From positions 2,058,659 to 2,122,658 of the forward strand of contig CM055110.1 of NCBI GenBank assembly GCA_029204225.1: 64,000 bases of DNA, read 5' to 3'. Shown in pieces: positions 46,923 to 60,495 of this stretch. Under the pieces are notes generated by a model. It made no database searches and was not told where the DNA came from. It saw only the letters and a program-made list of their open reading frames with translations. Numbering within the stretch: position 1 is the first letter of the stretch; the number at the start of each line of letters is the position of its first letter. Position numbers and translations under genes: made by a program. The DNA comes from Diphasiastrum complanatum. Its lineage: Eukaryota; Streptophyta; Lycopodiopsida; Lycopodiales; Lycopodiaceae.

Positions 46923-48357
46923 AATAATGCCCATAGAATTGCTTTCTTATAATGAAGCTATGACATGCTATCTTGGCAATGTTCAAATAGTTCAAATTTG
47001 AAAATATGAGTTTTAGTATGAACTCTGAAGAAAAGAGAGTGTGGTTAGTGCAATACCTGAATCCTTGGTGAAGCAATGTCCTGAGCATTAGCCATCTCTC
47101 ACTTAGTAGAAACACTCGTCCATAATTAGAATCATTCCAAAAAAGTAAAGTCAAAAGATTCGTTACTAGTATTCATATTACTAAGTATTATGCCATCCAA
47201 GAAGTATCAAGTTAGCTATTGACAATGTGTACTTCTTATTCATCAATCATAAATGCAATGTTTACCCAAAGTAAAAGTGTATATGTCTGAAAAGATGTCA
47301 TATTATTTCTTTTCACAACCGTGAAAGCTATGAAAAAGATAGCAAATGACAACCATTAAGCATGGTAGTACGTTACAAATCTTCCCCACTGAAAGTCTAA
47401 TATGCTACATAGTATTTCGCATCTCATATATGCAACAAATCTACCTCTGAAATAGGCACTGAGAGACTATTACACTCCTACGTAGTATAGGCGCCCAATA
47501 CATAATGTATATGTTGTCTAGAATGGAACAAATAAGAGTGTTCTTCCTAAGAACAAATTCATAGCCCGATTCAATCAACCTACATAGCATTCTATAGCAA
47601 ATCCACACAAAGAAACTGATGCGAAACAATTGCGAAGTGAAACGAATCGAAACGAAATGAAGCGAGATCTGCTCTACTGATGGGAGGAAGAAACAACACG
47701 AAACAAAACGAAACCAAGACGAAATGAAACAAAATGCTAACGAAGGCCGGATAGAGCCGACTTGGCAGGAGTAGCTACTGCTACTGACTGCGGTCTAATT
47801 CTCTTCCAAGCCCCAGATTGCTACTGCAGATCTGTTGTAAAAATCAAACTTGTAAACAACAAATAATGTTGAGTAATAACATCAGCGAAAATTTATCTAC
47901 TGATAGCATGCATTCCAATATTGCAGATCATACACATCACAGAACATAGCATTGAGAAAGATCACTTATATTATCAAAAACTGAATTTACAATATTTTCT
48001 TAAGCGTTGTCTGTTTCCCAGATCAGTGCATTGGCGCAAGAAAGATGTTCTCTCTCACGAAAATATGACTAGCTACTACTAATCTATAAAACACTTTGTG
48101 TCCATCTTGATGCGTCTAGCAATACATATATTTAGAGTAAACATTTATGATTAGAGAGATTAAACAATCTACAACTAATCTCAGATTACAAGAGTGGTGG
48201 ATTAGGCATGTCCTAACGCTCTTTTACTGATGGCATCATATCTGATTGGAAAGCTGTACTACATGGTGCTTGTTTGATCTTCCTGGTCCTTTGGAGCGCG
48301 ACGAGTTTTGTGTCGCGAGCAATTTCGGTTGTGTCGTGTCGTCTCGTCTGACTTTCT
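46923..48357 (-). other. Spacer with diverged copia-LTR-like sequence
   Basis: The reverse complement of about 48100-48240 resembles the LTR 1 interior (GATGxCATCA, CCACTCTTGTAA, GATTAGTTGTAGAT), so a decayed LTR of the 19-kb family, or a relative, is present. The AAACGAAA-rich stretch at 47640-47740 recalls the 18.3-kb repeats. No gene is recognised. Confidence 0.45.
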
Positions 48358-49495
48358 CTTGTTGTTCGTGCATTAGCTGCCTTCTGCCCGTTGGACAATG
48401 CCTTCACGCTGCAGGCCTTCGTCTTTTGCCTAAAGACCTTTCAAGATTTTAAGGGCAGTGTCGCCTTTTAAGGGCACCTTCGCTTTTTTCCGAAAAAGGC
48501 GAAGGTAGACCTGAAAATATTTTTAAGGCATTTTAGAAACACTCCTTTTTCCTGAAGGGCAAAAAATGCGAAGGTTGGCCAGAAAATTTTTCTAAGGCAT
48601 TTTAAAGACAGTCTCCTTTTTCGCAAAAAAGCGAAAAATGCGACAGTGTTGGGAAAAGTTGCCAGAGTTATTTTCTAAGTGTTTTAGGCCTAGAAATTAA
48701 TTTTTCTCATGATTCAAAAACCGTGAACTCTGCGACAAAACATTTCAAAATGCAGACTGTGCGAAACATAGTTCAAAATGCATAGTCGCGAAAAACAACA
48801 AAGGAAAAACTAAGGAAAAATGCTAAGGCTTTCAAAGATAGAAACTGTTGGTTTCTTTAGCTCCCTCTCAAAGTTGGTATTTTTCTGATTCCTAAGCTTG
48901 CACGCTGCTTCTCAAAGATTGCCTTGTCAAGAGGCTTTGTGAATGGACTCGTTGACCAGGTGGGACAATAGCACTTGAAAGACGATGACCTTATCTTGTT
49001 GTTCGTGCAATACCTGCCTTCTGCCCGTTGGACAGTGCCTTCACACTGCAGGCCTTCGCCTTTTGCTTAAAGACCCTTTCAAGATTTTAAGGACAGTGTC
49101 GCCTTTTAAGGGCACTTTCACTTTTTCAAGGGCACCTTCGCTTTTTCCCAAAAAAGGCGAAGGTAGACTTGAAAATATTTTTAAGGCATTTTAGAAACAG
49201 TCTTGTTTTTCCCGAAGGGTGAAAAATACGAAGGTTGGCCAGAAAATTTTTCTAAGGCATTTTAAAGACAATGTCTCCGTTTTTGCAAAAAATGCGACAA
49301 TGTCGGGAAAAGTTGCCAGAGTTATTTTCTAAGTGTTTTAGGCCTAGGGTCTCATGACCCAAAAATCATGAACTATGCGACAAAATGGTTCGAAAATGCA
49401 GACTGTGCGAAACATAGTTCAAAATGCACAATCGCGAAAAACATCAAAGGAAAAATGCTAAGGCTTTGAAGATAGAAACTGTTAGTTTCTTCAAA
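48358..49495. repeat. ~500-bp direct repeat, offset 637 bp, with hairpins
   Basis: 48358-48860 and 48995-49495 match from CTTGTTGTTCGTGCA through TGCCAGAGTTATTTTCTAAG to GATAGAAACTGTT. Both contain CCTTCGC plus T-rich facing A-rich GGCGAAGG (48477-48505 and about 49135-49163), a stem of about 12 bp. Short GGGCA and GCGAAAAA motifs recur. They may be parts of an LTR. Confidence 0.8.
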
Positions 49496-49571
49496 AACAA
49501 TACTACACATGTCTAGTGATCTAGGCATCATTCATGCATAATGGAAAAGCAAGCATAAACACTCACCTCAC

Positions 49572-49574
<3 letters not shown>

Positions 49575-49640
<66 letters not shown>
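49575..49640. repeat. (CT)n microsatellite
   Basis: About 33 uninterrupted CT units. Confidence 0.97.
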
Positions 49641-49643
<3 letters not shown>

Positions 49644-50802
49644 ACATTCACAAGACATAAAATTAAGAGGGAACATAACTCTTTGATATTACAATTGAAA
49701 TTTGAAAACATAAAATACAAAGGATTTGGCCCTTATATAGTTGGGTCCAAAAGAGTTGATGTGACAACTTTCTCATTGGCTCATTTCCAAACTTGATAGT
49801 CTAAGTTAACTTGTTTTTTCTTTATATGGCAAGTAGCTTGAATTTACAATGGTAATAAACTATTTGAGCCATGCCACATAACTTCCTACTGTTGGGGATG
49901 CATGAATGTGTGGGCGGGTCGCGACAGAGAGAAGCGAGTGCCGAATCCCTCGGTGCATGAAACCATGTCTATAGGATTCAGGCCGACTTCAACAAATCGA
50001 AGTATGCCCTACTTGATCATGGCTTTGAAGTCACCGGATCGATACAATCGATGATTAGATTGGTTTATGATTTAGGTTTGTGGAAGCATATTAGGTGCGA
50101 AAATTAGAGCGACATGATCGACTCAGACTATCAGTAAGACAAAACGATCTAACCTACAAATAAGTTTATCTACAAGCAATAATCGATCAGAACATGAATA
50201 AGATGAGCATTCAATCACTATATACATGGCCTAGATTACTGGAACATTGATAGATACTGTCTGAATGCAGTCAGAGTCACGTTCTTCCTGAAACAATACT
50301 TTGTGATAATAGAGAGAAATAACGAAACAATTGCGCTCTGGATGTTCGATTGATCGAATAGATAGATTACTGAGTTAACCGAGCAATTGATAAGTTGCTG
50401 GATACATGCACATGGCTAACTAATTAAAAGAATACTTAGTTTGTACTTTACAAATAGGATTAAGGCACTACATGCTATTAGAAGTCGCCTTTGGACAATA
50501 TCTTATTCTATTGGAGATTCTGTCTGGACGTGATGAAGGCATTGTTGAGCCGCTGAATTTTCGTGTCAACTATTTGAGTTGATATTGACATACGACTAGT
50601 CGGTGGAGCCGAATAGTCAGTGTCGGATTGTGGCCAAATAGTCGATGAACGGTGAACATGGCCGAACAATTGGTGTCGTCTAACTTCACAAAACACTGTC
50701 GTCGATTTCTTTGTATTTTTGTAGACTGTTAAAAAACAAGCATATTTTTGCAAACTGTGCGATTGTACATGTATTTACATACAACCAATGAATGGATCTA
50801 GA
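49641..50802. other. Spacer without recognised gene
   Basis: It is probably retroelement LTR or leader: a GTGCCGAATCCC motif near 49940 is also present near 37081. Nothing coding is supported. Confidence 0.4.
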
Positions 50803-51138
50803 TTAGCAATGAGATAACAGATGGAGAGGATAGAAATCCAACACTTCCCCATAATCTGGATCCTTGAATGCCTTGATTTGGAGATTCAAGATAGCTGAAA
50901 AATTCATGGGTGCTTCTTGATTTAACCCTTTTGTAAATATATCAATTGCCACGTACTGGGTTCTACAAAATTTCAGACTTACCTCCTTGTTGAGTATTTT
51001 GCTCCTGATGTAGTGGTACTTAATCTCGATGTGCTTGCTCCTAGAGTGAAATCTGGGATTGATTGATAATGCAGTTGCACTCTGATTTTTGCACTCAATG
51101 ATCGTTGGAGCAAATTGTCTGAGACCAATATTAGACAA
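50803..51138 (-). pseudogene. Ty1/copia RNase H C-terminal fragment
   Basis: The reverse strand encodes the conserved end of copia RNase H: INPRFHSRSKHIEIKYHYIR, then KFCRTQYVAIDIFTKGL, matching the usual NPxxHxRTKHIxIxYHFIR and ADIFTKxL blocks. Upstream RNase H and RT are missing. An unrelated + strand gypsy fragment adjoins. Confidence 0.85.
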
Positions 51139-51189
51139 TAAATTTTTTCAACCAAATTGTCTCTTTAGTAGCTTGAGAGGCTGCAATGT

Positions 51190-51960
51190 ATTTATGATTT
51201 TGTTGATGTCATGCAAACGACATTCAAAGAGTACTTGCAGAAGTAATTTCTGGAGATTTTCTTGGATGATCTGTGCATGCACGGGCCGAACTCAAAATAT
51301 CTATCCAATTTGGAGAAAGTGTTGAAGCAATGCCGCAAATATTATATATCCTTGAATCTAGAAAAGTGTCAATTTTGGGTGACACATGGCCTGACATTGG
51401 GTCACATAGTATCAAGACATGGAATCGCCACAGATCTATCAAAGATCAGGGTCATTGTTGACCTGCCACCAACAGGGACGATTCATGGAGTCCATGTTTT
51501 TATGGGTTATGCTAACTACTATCGGATCTTCATTCTAAATTTTGCGGAGTTAGCAAGACCAATTTACAAGCTCATGACAAAACCTCATTAGATGGAAGAA
51601 GCCTTACAGTTTTTTTCCAAAAACTAAAAGATGCATTGGTCTCAACGCCAATCTTATGACCGGCCAATTGGACCATAGAGTTTCATGTGCATACTGATGC
51701 ATCAAAGTATGTGGTCAGAGCCATCTTGACCCAACCAAAAGGACTCTTTAATCCGATTTGCCAACCGACAGCTTAGTGATTCAGAATTAAACTATTCAAC
51801 CATAGAGCGGGAAGCACTGGCCATAATTTACGTAGTCAAGAAGTTTAGGCATTATTTGAAGGCCACTCATTTCACATTTTATACGGACCATCAACCCTTG
51901 CTCTATCTCGTTGGTGTTTGAGCTAGAACCGGATGGAATAGATCATAGTTCAGTCTTGTT
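51190..51960 (+). pseudogene. Ty3/gypsy RT 3' half and RNase H, decayed
   Basis: The + strand shows FLDDLCMHG (RT catalytic box), NLEKCQFWVTHGLTLGHIVS, FMGYANYYRIFI and RNase H blocks in broken frames (ELNYSTIEREALAIIYVVKKF, FTFYTDHQPLLYLV). Stops and frameshifts separate them. The 5' half of RT is absent. Confidence 0.85.
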
Positions 51961-52076
51961 GGTCTCCTAGCTCGCTAGCACACATCACATTTTCTTAGAT
52001 ATTCTGTATCCTTATGAATTGTCGGCCACCAACATCTTGATTGCAAGATTCTGAATTGTAATGTCAAATGCAAAAT

Positions 52077-52420
52077 GATCTCCACCCGTGCCTTCATGTG
52101 GAAGCGATATAATTTGGGTGAGCTATATGGGAAGCTCCCTCAAGATCCTGCTTCCAAGACAAAACACAATGGAAAACACACTATTGAGCAACCACCCAAC
52201 CAAGTAGAAGCAACCAATCAACTATAGAAGCTTCACCCCCAAGCCAAGGAATAAGAAGCAATGAGGCTTACATGAAATTAATCTGTATTCCTAGCTAATA
52301 TTTCTCGGCTCTCATCATCATCCTTCTCTCTTCCTTCTGGGACCTCCTCGGTCTAGGGTGAGGTGCTCTTTTATGACAGCTCAGCTTAGAATTTTGGAGA
52401 TTCTTCGGATTTTGCCAACA
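52077..52420. repeat. LTR family A/C-like remnants
   Basis: 52077-52280 has CACCCAACCAA and CACCCCCAAGCCAAGGA, as in the 3.3-kb and 13.1-kb repeats. 52285-52420 is a diverged reverse-strand family A LTR ending TTTTGCCAACA (TGTTGGCAAAA on its own strand). Confidence 0.6.
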
Positions 52421-55400
52421 CTTCTTGTATGAGAGAGATCTGTAGATCGATGGTTAGTGATTACTATAATGATTATGCTAACGGGTGAATCCATTGGTTA
52501 TGTTTTTCTAAGGTAGTTTGGGAAATTATGAGATATAGATTAGATCCCAAATGATATCTTATTATTTACAAAATCTACAGGCCCTTAAATTTATTTTTCC
52601 TTTATTTGAAGCCATGTTTATTAGAAACTTCTTGTATACGAGACAATTGGATAAAGATTCATATAATTTGTCAATCATAATTTCCTGAAATCCAACCCAT
52701 AATAATTTACAGGATACTGGAGTATATGTCTAACATAACTCAGGAAAAGTAAAAGTCATTCCAAAAAATTTTCCATTAAGAAAATACTGGATTTAAAAAT
52801 ACTTTCAAAACATGATTCTTTTAATTGAAGTGCAAGATTCAAGTTCTATAAACATCTGATAATTAAAGACTGAACGCATACCAAAATGACAATCATCTTC
52901 AACTACAAATATTCTTGGATTCATTATGATTCGTTATCCAATTGACCTCTCTGGGATACAATCACTAATGAGTTGAGTCCCTTCCTCAACAAAGAAATAC
53001 TCTATCCCAAGAATAATGTATATCCAATGCACATAATTTCAACTGATGAACCCAAATGATTCACTAATCATGCGTCTTACAAGCAATATAACTCAAAACC
53101 ATCAGTTTCTGGTGAATCCACATCACATTGATCATTTTTACCAATTAACTTCATCCTGGAGTAATCAACTACTCAAGTTAATTGCCAATGATTCAAAAAT
53201 CTCAAATGTCTAGGTGAAAAACTATTGTAACACCACATTTAGATCCTTACCCAAATCATTTATAAGTTAATCCATAAATCTCCCATACAGAGATTTGTTA
53301 ACTCTACAAGTATTTGTCAAAACAATACTTGATCATATGCTTATGTTCACCGACTAGGTTAAGTGCACCAGATAACCTTAGTAACTAGGATTACACACGA
53401 TTCATACAAGATTAATCGTGCACATATGAGAATAATATCACTCTGACCCAGTACATAGACACATTCTTACCTGACAGATTCCTCCAAAACCCACATATGT
53501 TATTCACATATCTCACTAAGATCTTGTAACTCAGCTACAAAATATTTTCTATTTCTCATGAGTAAATAACATATCCGAGAAATCTTTGAGACGAATAACA
53601 TTCACTCTCAATAGTTTTTCAATCCAAGTTACTTCTAATTACATAATTTCTTCCACTCAATCAACCTCTCTCTGATTCTAGTACTTAAACTAAGATTAGG
53701 TTGATTCAATATAGAACTCTCAGACTTGAATTCTGATCAAACTTACTTCTATTCCAATCAAAATGGAATTAGTGACCTTTGACCTTTTATTGTACTACTT
53801 ATAGATAATGATTCAAATTCCAAGCCTGTTCTAGTTTCAGATTGTCCACACAATCCCTAGAGAATTTCTTCTTATTCGAAAAGTTCCAATTAGGCATCTT
53901 ACTCTGAATCTATCCGAAATTCCTTTCAGATCAAATCTCATTTCTATACCCTAGTGGTTCTTTTCCAAAAACTATGCAACCAACAGATTTCCAAATAGAA
54001 TTTTATCCCATCTTCACCCTTCCTTTTAAAGAAATTATAAATTTCAATAAAAGCTAACTGGAAAGATGATATATAAAAATATCCAAATCCAAAAAAAATC
54101 AGTAATAAGTGCTTCCACTAAAAGATTCACTTCATTACAAACATGAATTTTCTTTCAAATATTTCCAATCTGAGTGATAGAAACTACTATTTCATCGAAA
54201 CCCATTTATGTAACAGAGATATTCTAGGTTTAAGAAATTAAAACAATTTAACCTTAGAATTTATCTGAATTCCAAGTCTATTCACACAAGTAGTAATTTA
54301 TATGACATAACAGTCTTTCAAAAGAATAACTTCATGCTGGAAAGAATTATATAAATCAGTATGATATCTTATATTCAAAAAATTACTAAGAAGTAAAGGA
54401 TTAATTACGAAAACGAGAAATAGATTTGAGGGCCTCTGATTTTGTAAATAATGAGATACCACATTGGGATCTAGATTAAAACTCAAAATTTTTCAAGATA
54501 CCCCACATTTGACCGAATGGTTTTCTTCTTTCCCATATCGCGACTAGGTACTAAAACACACCATTGATCATCAAATCTTTACAGTCCTAGAATTCCCTTT
54601 CCAACATTATTGATGTCCCATACCATCAGCTTTTTCTTCCAAAAAACCCTTAACCACCTTATCTTATATTCTAAAGATCCATTGATCATCTAGCTATCCT
54701 ATAATCACTATAAGATATTATCTCTTGTTTCCAAACACTGGAGAATCCATTTATTCGGATGACTGGCATGCTTATTAGATGGATACTACGAATCCACATC
54801 TGATTATCTGACTTAAACAGAAGAATTAACATGGTTCACTATTACACTCTAAACTTTTATGGTTATTGACAAGCTTCGAAACCCTACTGATGCATCAAAT
54901 CTAGGGACAAGCTTTTGTCAATTAACAGATCCAATGTAATCCACATATCAGATTCCACTTTTAACCTCACAATTGACATCCAAAACTGCGGATAACTCAA
55001 TGGTTACAAAGATATCAGTTATCAATTCACTGAATGAATTCTATCTAGGAAATTAATAACCAGTATTAAACAATTATTTACAGGGATAAATTTTCCAATA
55101 AAATTGGACTATTTTTTCTTTTTTATTGGCTGGTTTGGCATTACTTCGTTAATATTGACAAAACCTATCCAAACATAGAATATGAAATTACATGAATGGA
55201 AATTCCACCAATAGGATTTCAGTAATTCTTAAACCAATCCTATCAGATTTACTGTCTAGACAAATAATACTATTGCCACTCATTCAATCTGGTCATTTCA
55301 TATTGTTTGACGATTTTAATCAAATTTAACGAGTATCTTGCACAAACGATCACTTGACTGATTTCTAGCGATCAATATCGATTAGAAAACTATCAGACAA

Positions 55401-56329
55401 GTAACTAATTTCAAATTTTTACCAAATTGAAATTCAACAAAAAAAAAAGAAAAAAAAATTCAAATTTTAACTTTCAATCTGGGAGTTCCAACTCCAAAAG
55501 TTAAAAGAATGACATACTGTAAAACTTGTGGTCAATTTCATTTCGGTACCTTCTGTCAATTTTAACTTATCTATCACCGGAAAAAATTTAGACTTAGTGA
55601 AAACACTGTGGCCAATTTTGACTGATAAACTCAGTTTAATCAATTCACTAATCTATACTGATTCCATAGATAACGATTAAATGACCGAATATTCGATTGT
55701 TTGGAAAACTCAATTTTTGGTTTTAAATTACGTAATTCAAAAATTTTGACGAAAATACTCTTAGTACAAAAGACAATCAAAATCGAAAAAATCGAAACAC
55801 GGTCCGATTCCTAATGTTCCTAACCCAATGTCAAACTGGCATGCAAAGCACACTACATCAGCCACAAACGTCATTACGAAATTTTTTACGTAAACTTCAG
55901 TTTTACGGAATTTGTCAGCCATTAACACTGATTTGTGACCCAACTGTCAGAGCACATGCGTATGACCACTCAAATCGATTGTAAATCCCTCATGCATGTC
56001 AGAATCACTCTGAGAATTAGCATGCAACCAATCCATGAAAACACAATACTACAAATTAGGGAATGACTGGCATGCAATCAGAACAATTTCAAATTTTGCC
56101 AATTTTACTCACAAAATTGCAAAACTTCAGATGATCATAACTTTGGCTATAGGACACCAAATTGGGTGTTGTAAAGCTCAATACAGAGGGAAACCAAGTG
56201 AACAAGATGCTTGCCACATCAGCCTGCCACCTAAGCTTCACACATGCAAGATCAGAGTGTTAGAAAAACTGTAGTAGAGCGCATTTCCATAAGAGAAAAT
56301 AATGCAAACACCCATTCTAGCCCAAAATT
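52421..56329. other. 3.9 kb AT-rich spacer
   Basis: I see no coding region, primer site or strong repeat in this stretch. All open frames are short. It may be very old retroelement leader or simple intergenic DNA. Confidence 0.5.
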
Positions 56330-57483
56330 GTTGGTACCACAGTCTTAAACAACCAATTAGACTTCCATGAAGCATTCATACTGATCCTAAGATGCTGACA
56401 GGCTTCGTAGAACTCAATATCGGGTCTTGATATCTTTAGACTTGTGACTATGTCTTTCTTTCACATGTCATACAGACTCCTCATGTTCAGATGATACATT
56501 CTTCTGTGCCACAGCTAATCTTCATTCTCTGATGCATTTAATATGATATCCGAGTTGCTGATTATTTGGCTTATTAGAGATTACCTTCTCTGCATCCAAC
56601 CGTCAGCAATTTGTTTGTATTTTTCTCGATCATGCGGCACGTATTGCCATCGAACAAAACTCGAATTTCAAGATCTGCTATCTTGGAGACTGACAATACA
56701 TCTTTTCTCAGTGAAGGCACGTAGAGTACTCCTGGCAGCTCTACTTGGCCTAACAATGTTCGCAACTGTAGAGTACCGATGCCTTTGACATCATGTCTGC
56801 TCCCATCACCTAGAATCATTGCTCTGTTATTTTCGAGTTCTCTGAAGTCGATCAAGTTTTTCTTGTTGCAGGTGATGTGTGATGTTGCCCCTAAATCAAT
56901 GACTACATCGTAGTCGTGTTCAGTGTAGCTCGTTGAAGCTTCATCAAGTATTGTGAAGGCTTCATCACCTCTATCTACATCCTTGGATGACTCTGCAACA
57001 TTTGTCTTCTGAGTCTTGTTCTTTCTTTTTGGGTTGAATCTGCAATCATATGTAGAGTGTCCCTTCTTCTTGCAGTGCATGTAAGGTATTGTTGGATTGA
57101 ACCAGTATTTGTTGGCTGTATGGCCTGGTTTGTGAAAGTGATCACAGGAAGAAGATTGTTGATTCGAGGACTTCGTCTTCTCGAATCTGGGTTTGTTCTT
57201 GTTTTTCTTCCTTCCTTCCGTGAAGAGGGCCTTCTCCTGATCACTACTTCCTTCTCTTTCGTCCCTCATTAGTCTCTCATCAGCGACAAGATTGATTGCT
57301 TTGTCGAATGTCATATCTGGTAGACTTAGTATGAGCATTCTCAACGGCTGATAGGATGTTGATAGAGACCTCATGAAGTACATCAATTGTTGTGGTGCTG
57401 GGACCTGGTGCTCCTGTCCTGATGCAGCAGGTTGAGCGAAGATCGTTATGATCTTCTCAATGTGCTGATCTAACTGGTTAGCT
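56330..57483 (-). pseudogene. Ty1/copia gag, protease and pre-integrase
   Basis: The reverse strand runs from a gag end (DQHIEKIITIF, LMYFMRSLSTSYQPLRMLI) through two knuckles, CDHFHKPGHTANKYW (first Cys pair altered) and CKKKGHSTYDC. The protease reads VVIDLGATSHITC, with Leu in place of Ser in the DSG motif. VLYVPSLRKDVLSVSKI and, after a frame break at 56574, the pre-integrase LWHRRMYHLNMRSL follow. Integrase proper is missing. It is a different copia family from that at 18-24 kb. Confidence 0.88.
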
Positions 57484-58199
57484 AATCTACTCTACTGGCT
57501 AACCTAGCATTCTATCTGGGCTACCTAACTATCTACCTTAGTTTATGTCTACCCTAGAGGTTGGTCCATTCTAAGATCTTCTTGACTAACTATCTGTTTT
57601 GACCTAATGTAAATGTTACCTAGACTAACGAAGCTAACTACTCTTGACTACCTAGACTAAACTAAGATTAACTAACTAAGAGAATTGAACTTGATCTAAC
57701 TTACATTTCTAGATCTATTTAAGAGTCCCGGTCGGTAACTACTTTAATCTAAGGATCTCGATCTGTTACTTTAAAACTAACTAATCTAAAAGATATGCTA
57801 ATAGGGGGGGTCTTCTAGGTCTAACCGGATTTCCTAGATTTACTCTAGCTATCTGAATGGAGTCATTTAATGGAAACACTATCTTTGTAGGACATTTTAA
57901 CAAATTTAACCAAACATAGACTATCTAAGTGAGCTAGCCTGCCTACTCGATCTTTCTAAATTAGAATCACCTTGTAAATGGCTGATCTAACTGGCTAACT
58001 AGTACTCGTCTTATCTAAGTTTCTAATCTAGCTATCTGATTTATCTAACTATTCTAAACCGAAGTAGAATACTAAGGATCTAACTTCTAACTCCTATGGA
58101 TCCAGATCTAAACTACCACCAAGATTTAACTAAAATTTCTACCACCTATCTAATCGACGGAGTGTAGCAAAGAATCTACAGGCTACTCCTACCTAGGCT
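57484..58199. repeat. CTA/CTAACT-rich low-complexity tract
   Basis: About 700 bp are dominated by degenerate CTAACTA, CTATCTA and ATCTAACT words with no fixed period. No coding potential is seen. Confidence 0.6.
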
Positions 58200-58472
58200 A
58201 TCTAACTGGGTGTTGACGGTTCATCTTGATAAAGATGACGTGGATGGTGGCTCCGGCACATCTCTGAGTTCAACATCAGCAGAATAGTAGTGATGCAACC
58301 TGCTGCCACTAATAGGCATGTCTAGCAGGTCAACAAGTATCACTGCGCCATTAGGTCAGATCTCTACTACTCTATATGGTCCTTCTCCCTGAAACTTAAG
58401 CTTTCCTTTGTGACTTGGCATTGTGTAACAATGCCAATGCTCCCTTGACGAGATCCTTGGTCTTGATATTGT
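58200..58472 (-). pseudogene. Ty3/gypsy integrase C-terminal fragment
   Basis: The reverse strand reads FQGEGPYRVVEI, a stop, then PNGAVILVDL and MPISGSRLHHYYSADVELR. This resembles the GPY/F-type C-terminal end of gypsy integrases. It is cut at 58472 by duplicon copy 2. Confidence 0.7.
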
Positions 58473-58682
58473 GATCTTGTTTCAAACATGGATAACAACT
58501 AATGCTCAGTTACGACATATGTCTTCCTCACATACTAACTCGCACAGTTTTTGTTGTGGGAGCTGGGCATCTTAAAACTTGAAGATTTCATGCAGTTTTT
58601 TTTATCACCTGTTATGCTCTAAAACAAACGGTTCAAAATGTTTGGTCTTGCTTTATCAAGGGAGACTATGTGAAATGTTTTA

Positions 58683-58774
<92 letters not shown>

Positions 58775-59109
58775 TTAGAACTTTGACTTTCAACTTAGCG
58801 CAAATACTTGAAATTGCACAATTAAACTAGCAATACTTAAAACTTAGCACATTACACAATTAAACTGGCAATACTCGAAACTTCATGGTTGAAAGTTTAA
58901 ACTTCAAACAGAAACACAAAATTAGAAGTTCCAATGTTGAATGCTCAACAGTCACTAGTCACGAGTCAAGACTCAAGACTCAAAATTTAAATCATCACAA
59001 TCATAAATACATAAAATCAAAATTTGAAAATTTGAAATTGATCTTAGATAATCAAATTTCAATGATGTCAATCTTCAAAGTTCAAAATCCATGTGTCCAT
59101 TGGAATGTC
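58473..59109 (-). repeat. Duplicon copy 2 with (CT)43 microsatellite
   Basis: This is the inverted partner of 45494-46188, with (TC)n at 58686-58771. It directly abuts a gypsy integrase fragment on its left. Confidence 0.85.
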
Positions 59110-59169
59110 TGATGGTATGTAAACAGTAATATGTATAATGTCATGACTTATCAATATTGTCTACTATCC

Positions 59170-59460
59170 ACTAATCTAGACTCTAAGCTCTCTTGGCTCT
59201 GATCCTCCTTCGAGTAGTTGCTCTCGAGCCTATTGTAGTCTCCTCTTGAACATTAGGGACGAAGTCCTCATCGGAGGCCAAAGTAGGATGCCCCTCATTC
59301 TCATCTCATCCTCACTCTCCTCTACACACTCCTCCTCTGAGGACTCTGACCCCGACGATGCCTCAGGCTCAAATTCATTATCAGGGCCGTAGGCACGAGA
59401 CCTCGTACCCTCTCCTTCCCTCCTCTTATGCATTGCTCGAGTGACAGGTCCTGCGCACAA
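59170..59460 (-). pseudogene. Acidic C-terminal ORF of unknown origin
   Basis: The reverse strand reads CAGPVTRAMHKRREGEG and then a strongly acidic stretch with SSGSESSEEECVEESEDE. A one-base frameshift near 59290 leads into SDEDFVPNVQEETT and a basic end, RRRIRAKRA. GPVTRAM recalls the end of some gypsy polyproteins, and the region lies near a gypsy integrase end, but the assignment is weak. A nearby upstream stretch (about 59590-59690) encodes PPRSQDDEDVYAFLYEEAM and may belong with it. Confidence 0.4.
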
Positions 59461-60416
59461 GGATTGACAAACGTATTATTGTCTACAAATTATAATAATT
59501 AGTTAAAAAATGTATTTCAAGTGACAAGTATGAAGCATCAACTAAGTAGCAAGTACTAACTTCTTATTTTTCACTTGCCCTCTACATAGCCTCCTCATAG
59601 AGAAATGCGTACACATCCTCGTCATCTTGTGATCTTGGTGGCAAGTTTGGAACCTTTGTCACATTGATCTCATCCAGATTGATCTATTGAAATCAAGATA
59701 GATCAACAGTTGTATAGGTAAGTCGTATTACATAATACTTCTAACTTTAAAATTGAAAAATTCAAACTTCAAATACACTGTAGAAATAGAAAGGCAAGGT
59801 CTTTTACAATATCTCTAACAGGTATGTGTTGCCAAAGGAAAAAAAGCATTGAGATTATGCTAAATATTTTGTTATTTTGACATACTAATGTGCGAATCGA
59901 AGAGATTATGGCAGATCATGTTCGCCATGAAGTAACACGAAATCGGATCTTGATTCTTGTCAAACTATTTTTGTTCAATAATCATCAAATATGTTTTTGT
60001 GTTCTTTGTTTCTCAAACGAATTCAATACCATCTGAGAGTTTTGATGGTGCCATGAAGTAAAAGTAGGCACGTCTTTCCCTTTGATTTTAAAGAGAGGCA
60101 TGGGAAAGAACTTATTGAGATTATTCATCATAAAGTAGATGGCATGATCGAACCAGATAATGAAGGATTATTTTTACACTTGTCACTGCATGTACATTTA
60201 AAGAATGGTCTTTTTCAATTCCAAATTCTATCTTGGTGAAGGTTCATCCTATTAAAACTAGCTTCAAAATGGCCTGCATTGATCAATAAGCATCATAAGA
60301 CGTAGTTTAATATGATGACAGTGTCCCAAACAGCCAAAGAGGCTGATCGTGGCCCAACATAGAAGAGAATACATGTTAGTAGTGTAGCGCAAGCTAGAAG
60401 AACAAAGGGTGATAAT

Positions 60417-60430
60417 GCGTGCGTGCGTGC

Positions 60431-60492
<62 letters not shown>
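60417..60492. repeat. (TGCG)4-(GA)30 compound microsatellite
   Basis: A TGCG run at 60417-60432 passes directly into a GA run at 60433-60492. Confidence 0.95.
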
Positions 60493-60495
<3 letters not shown>

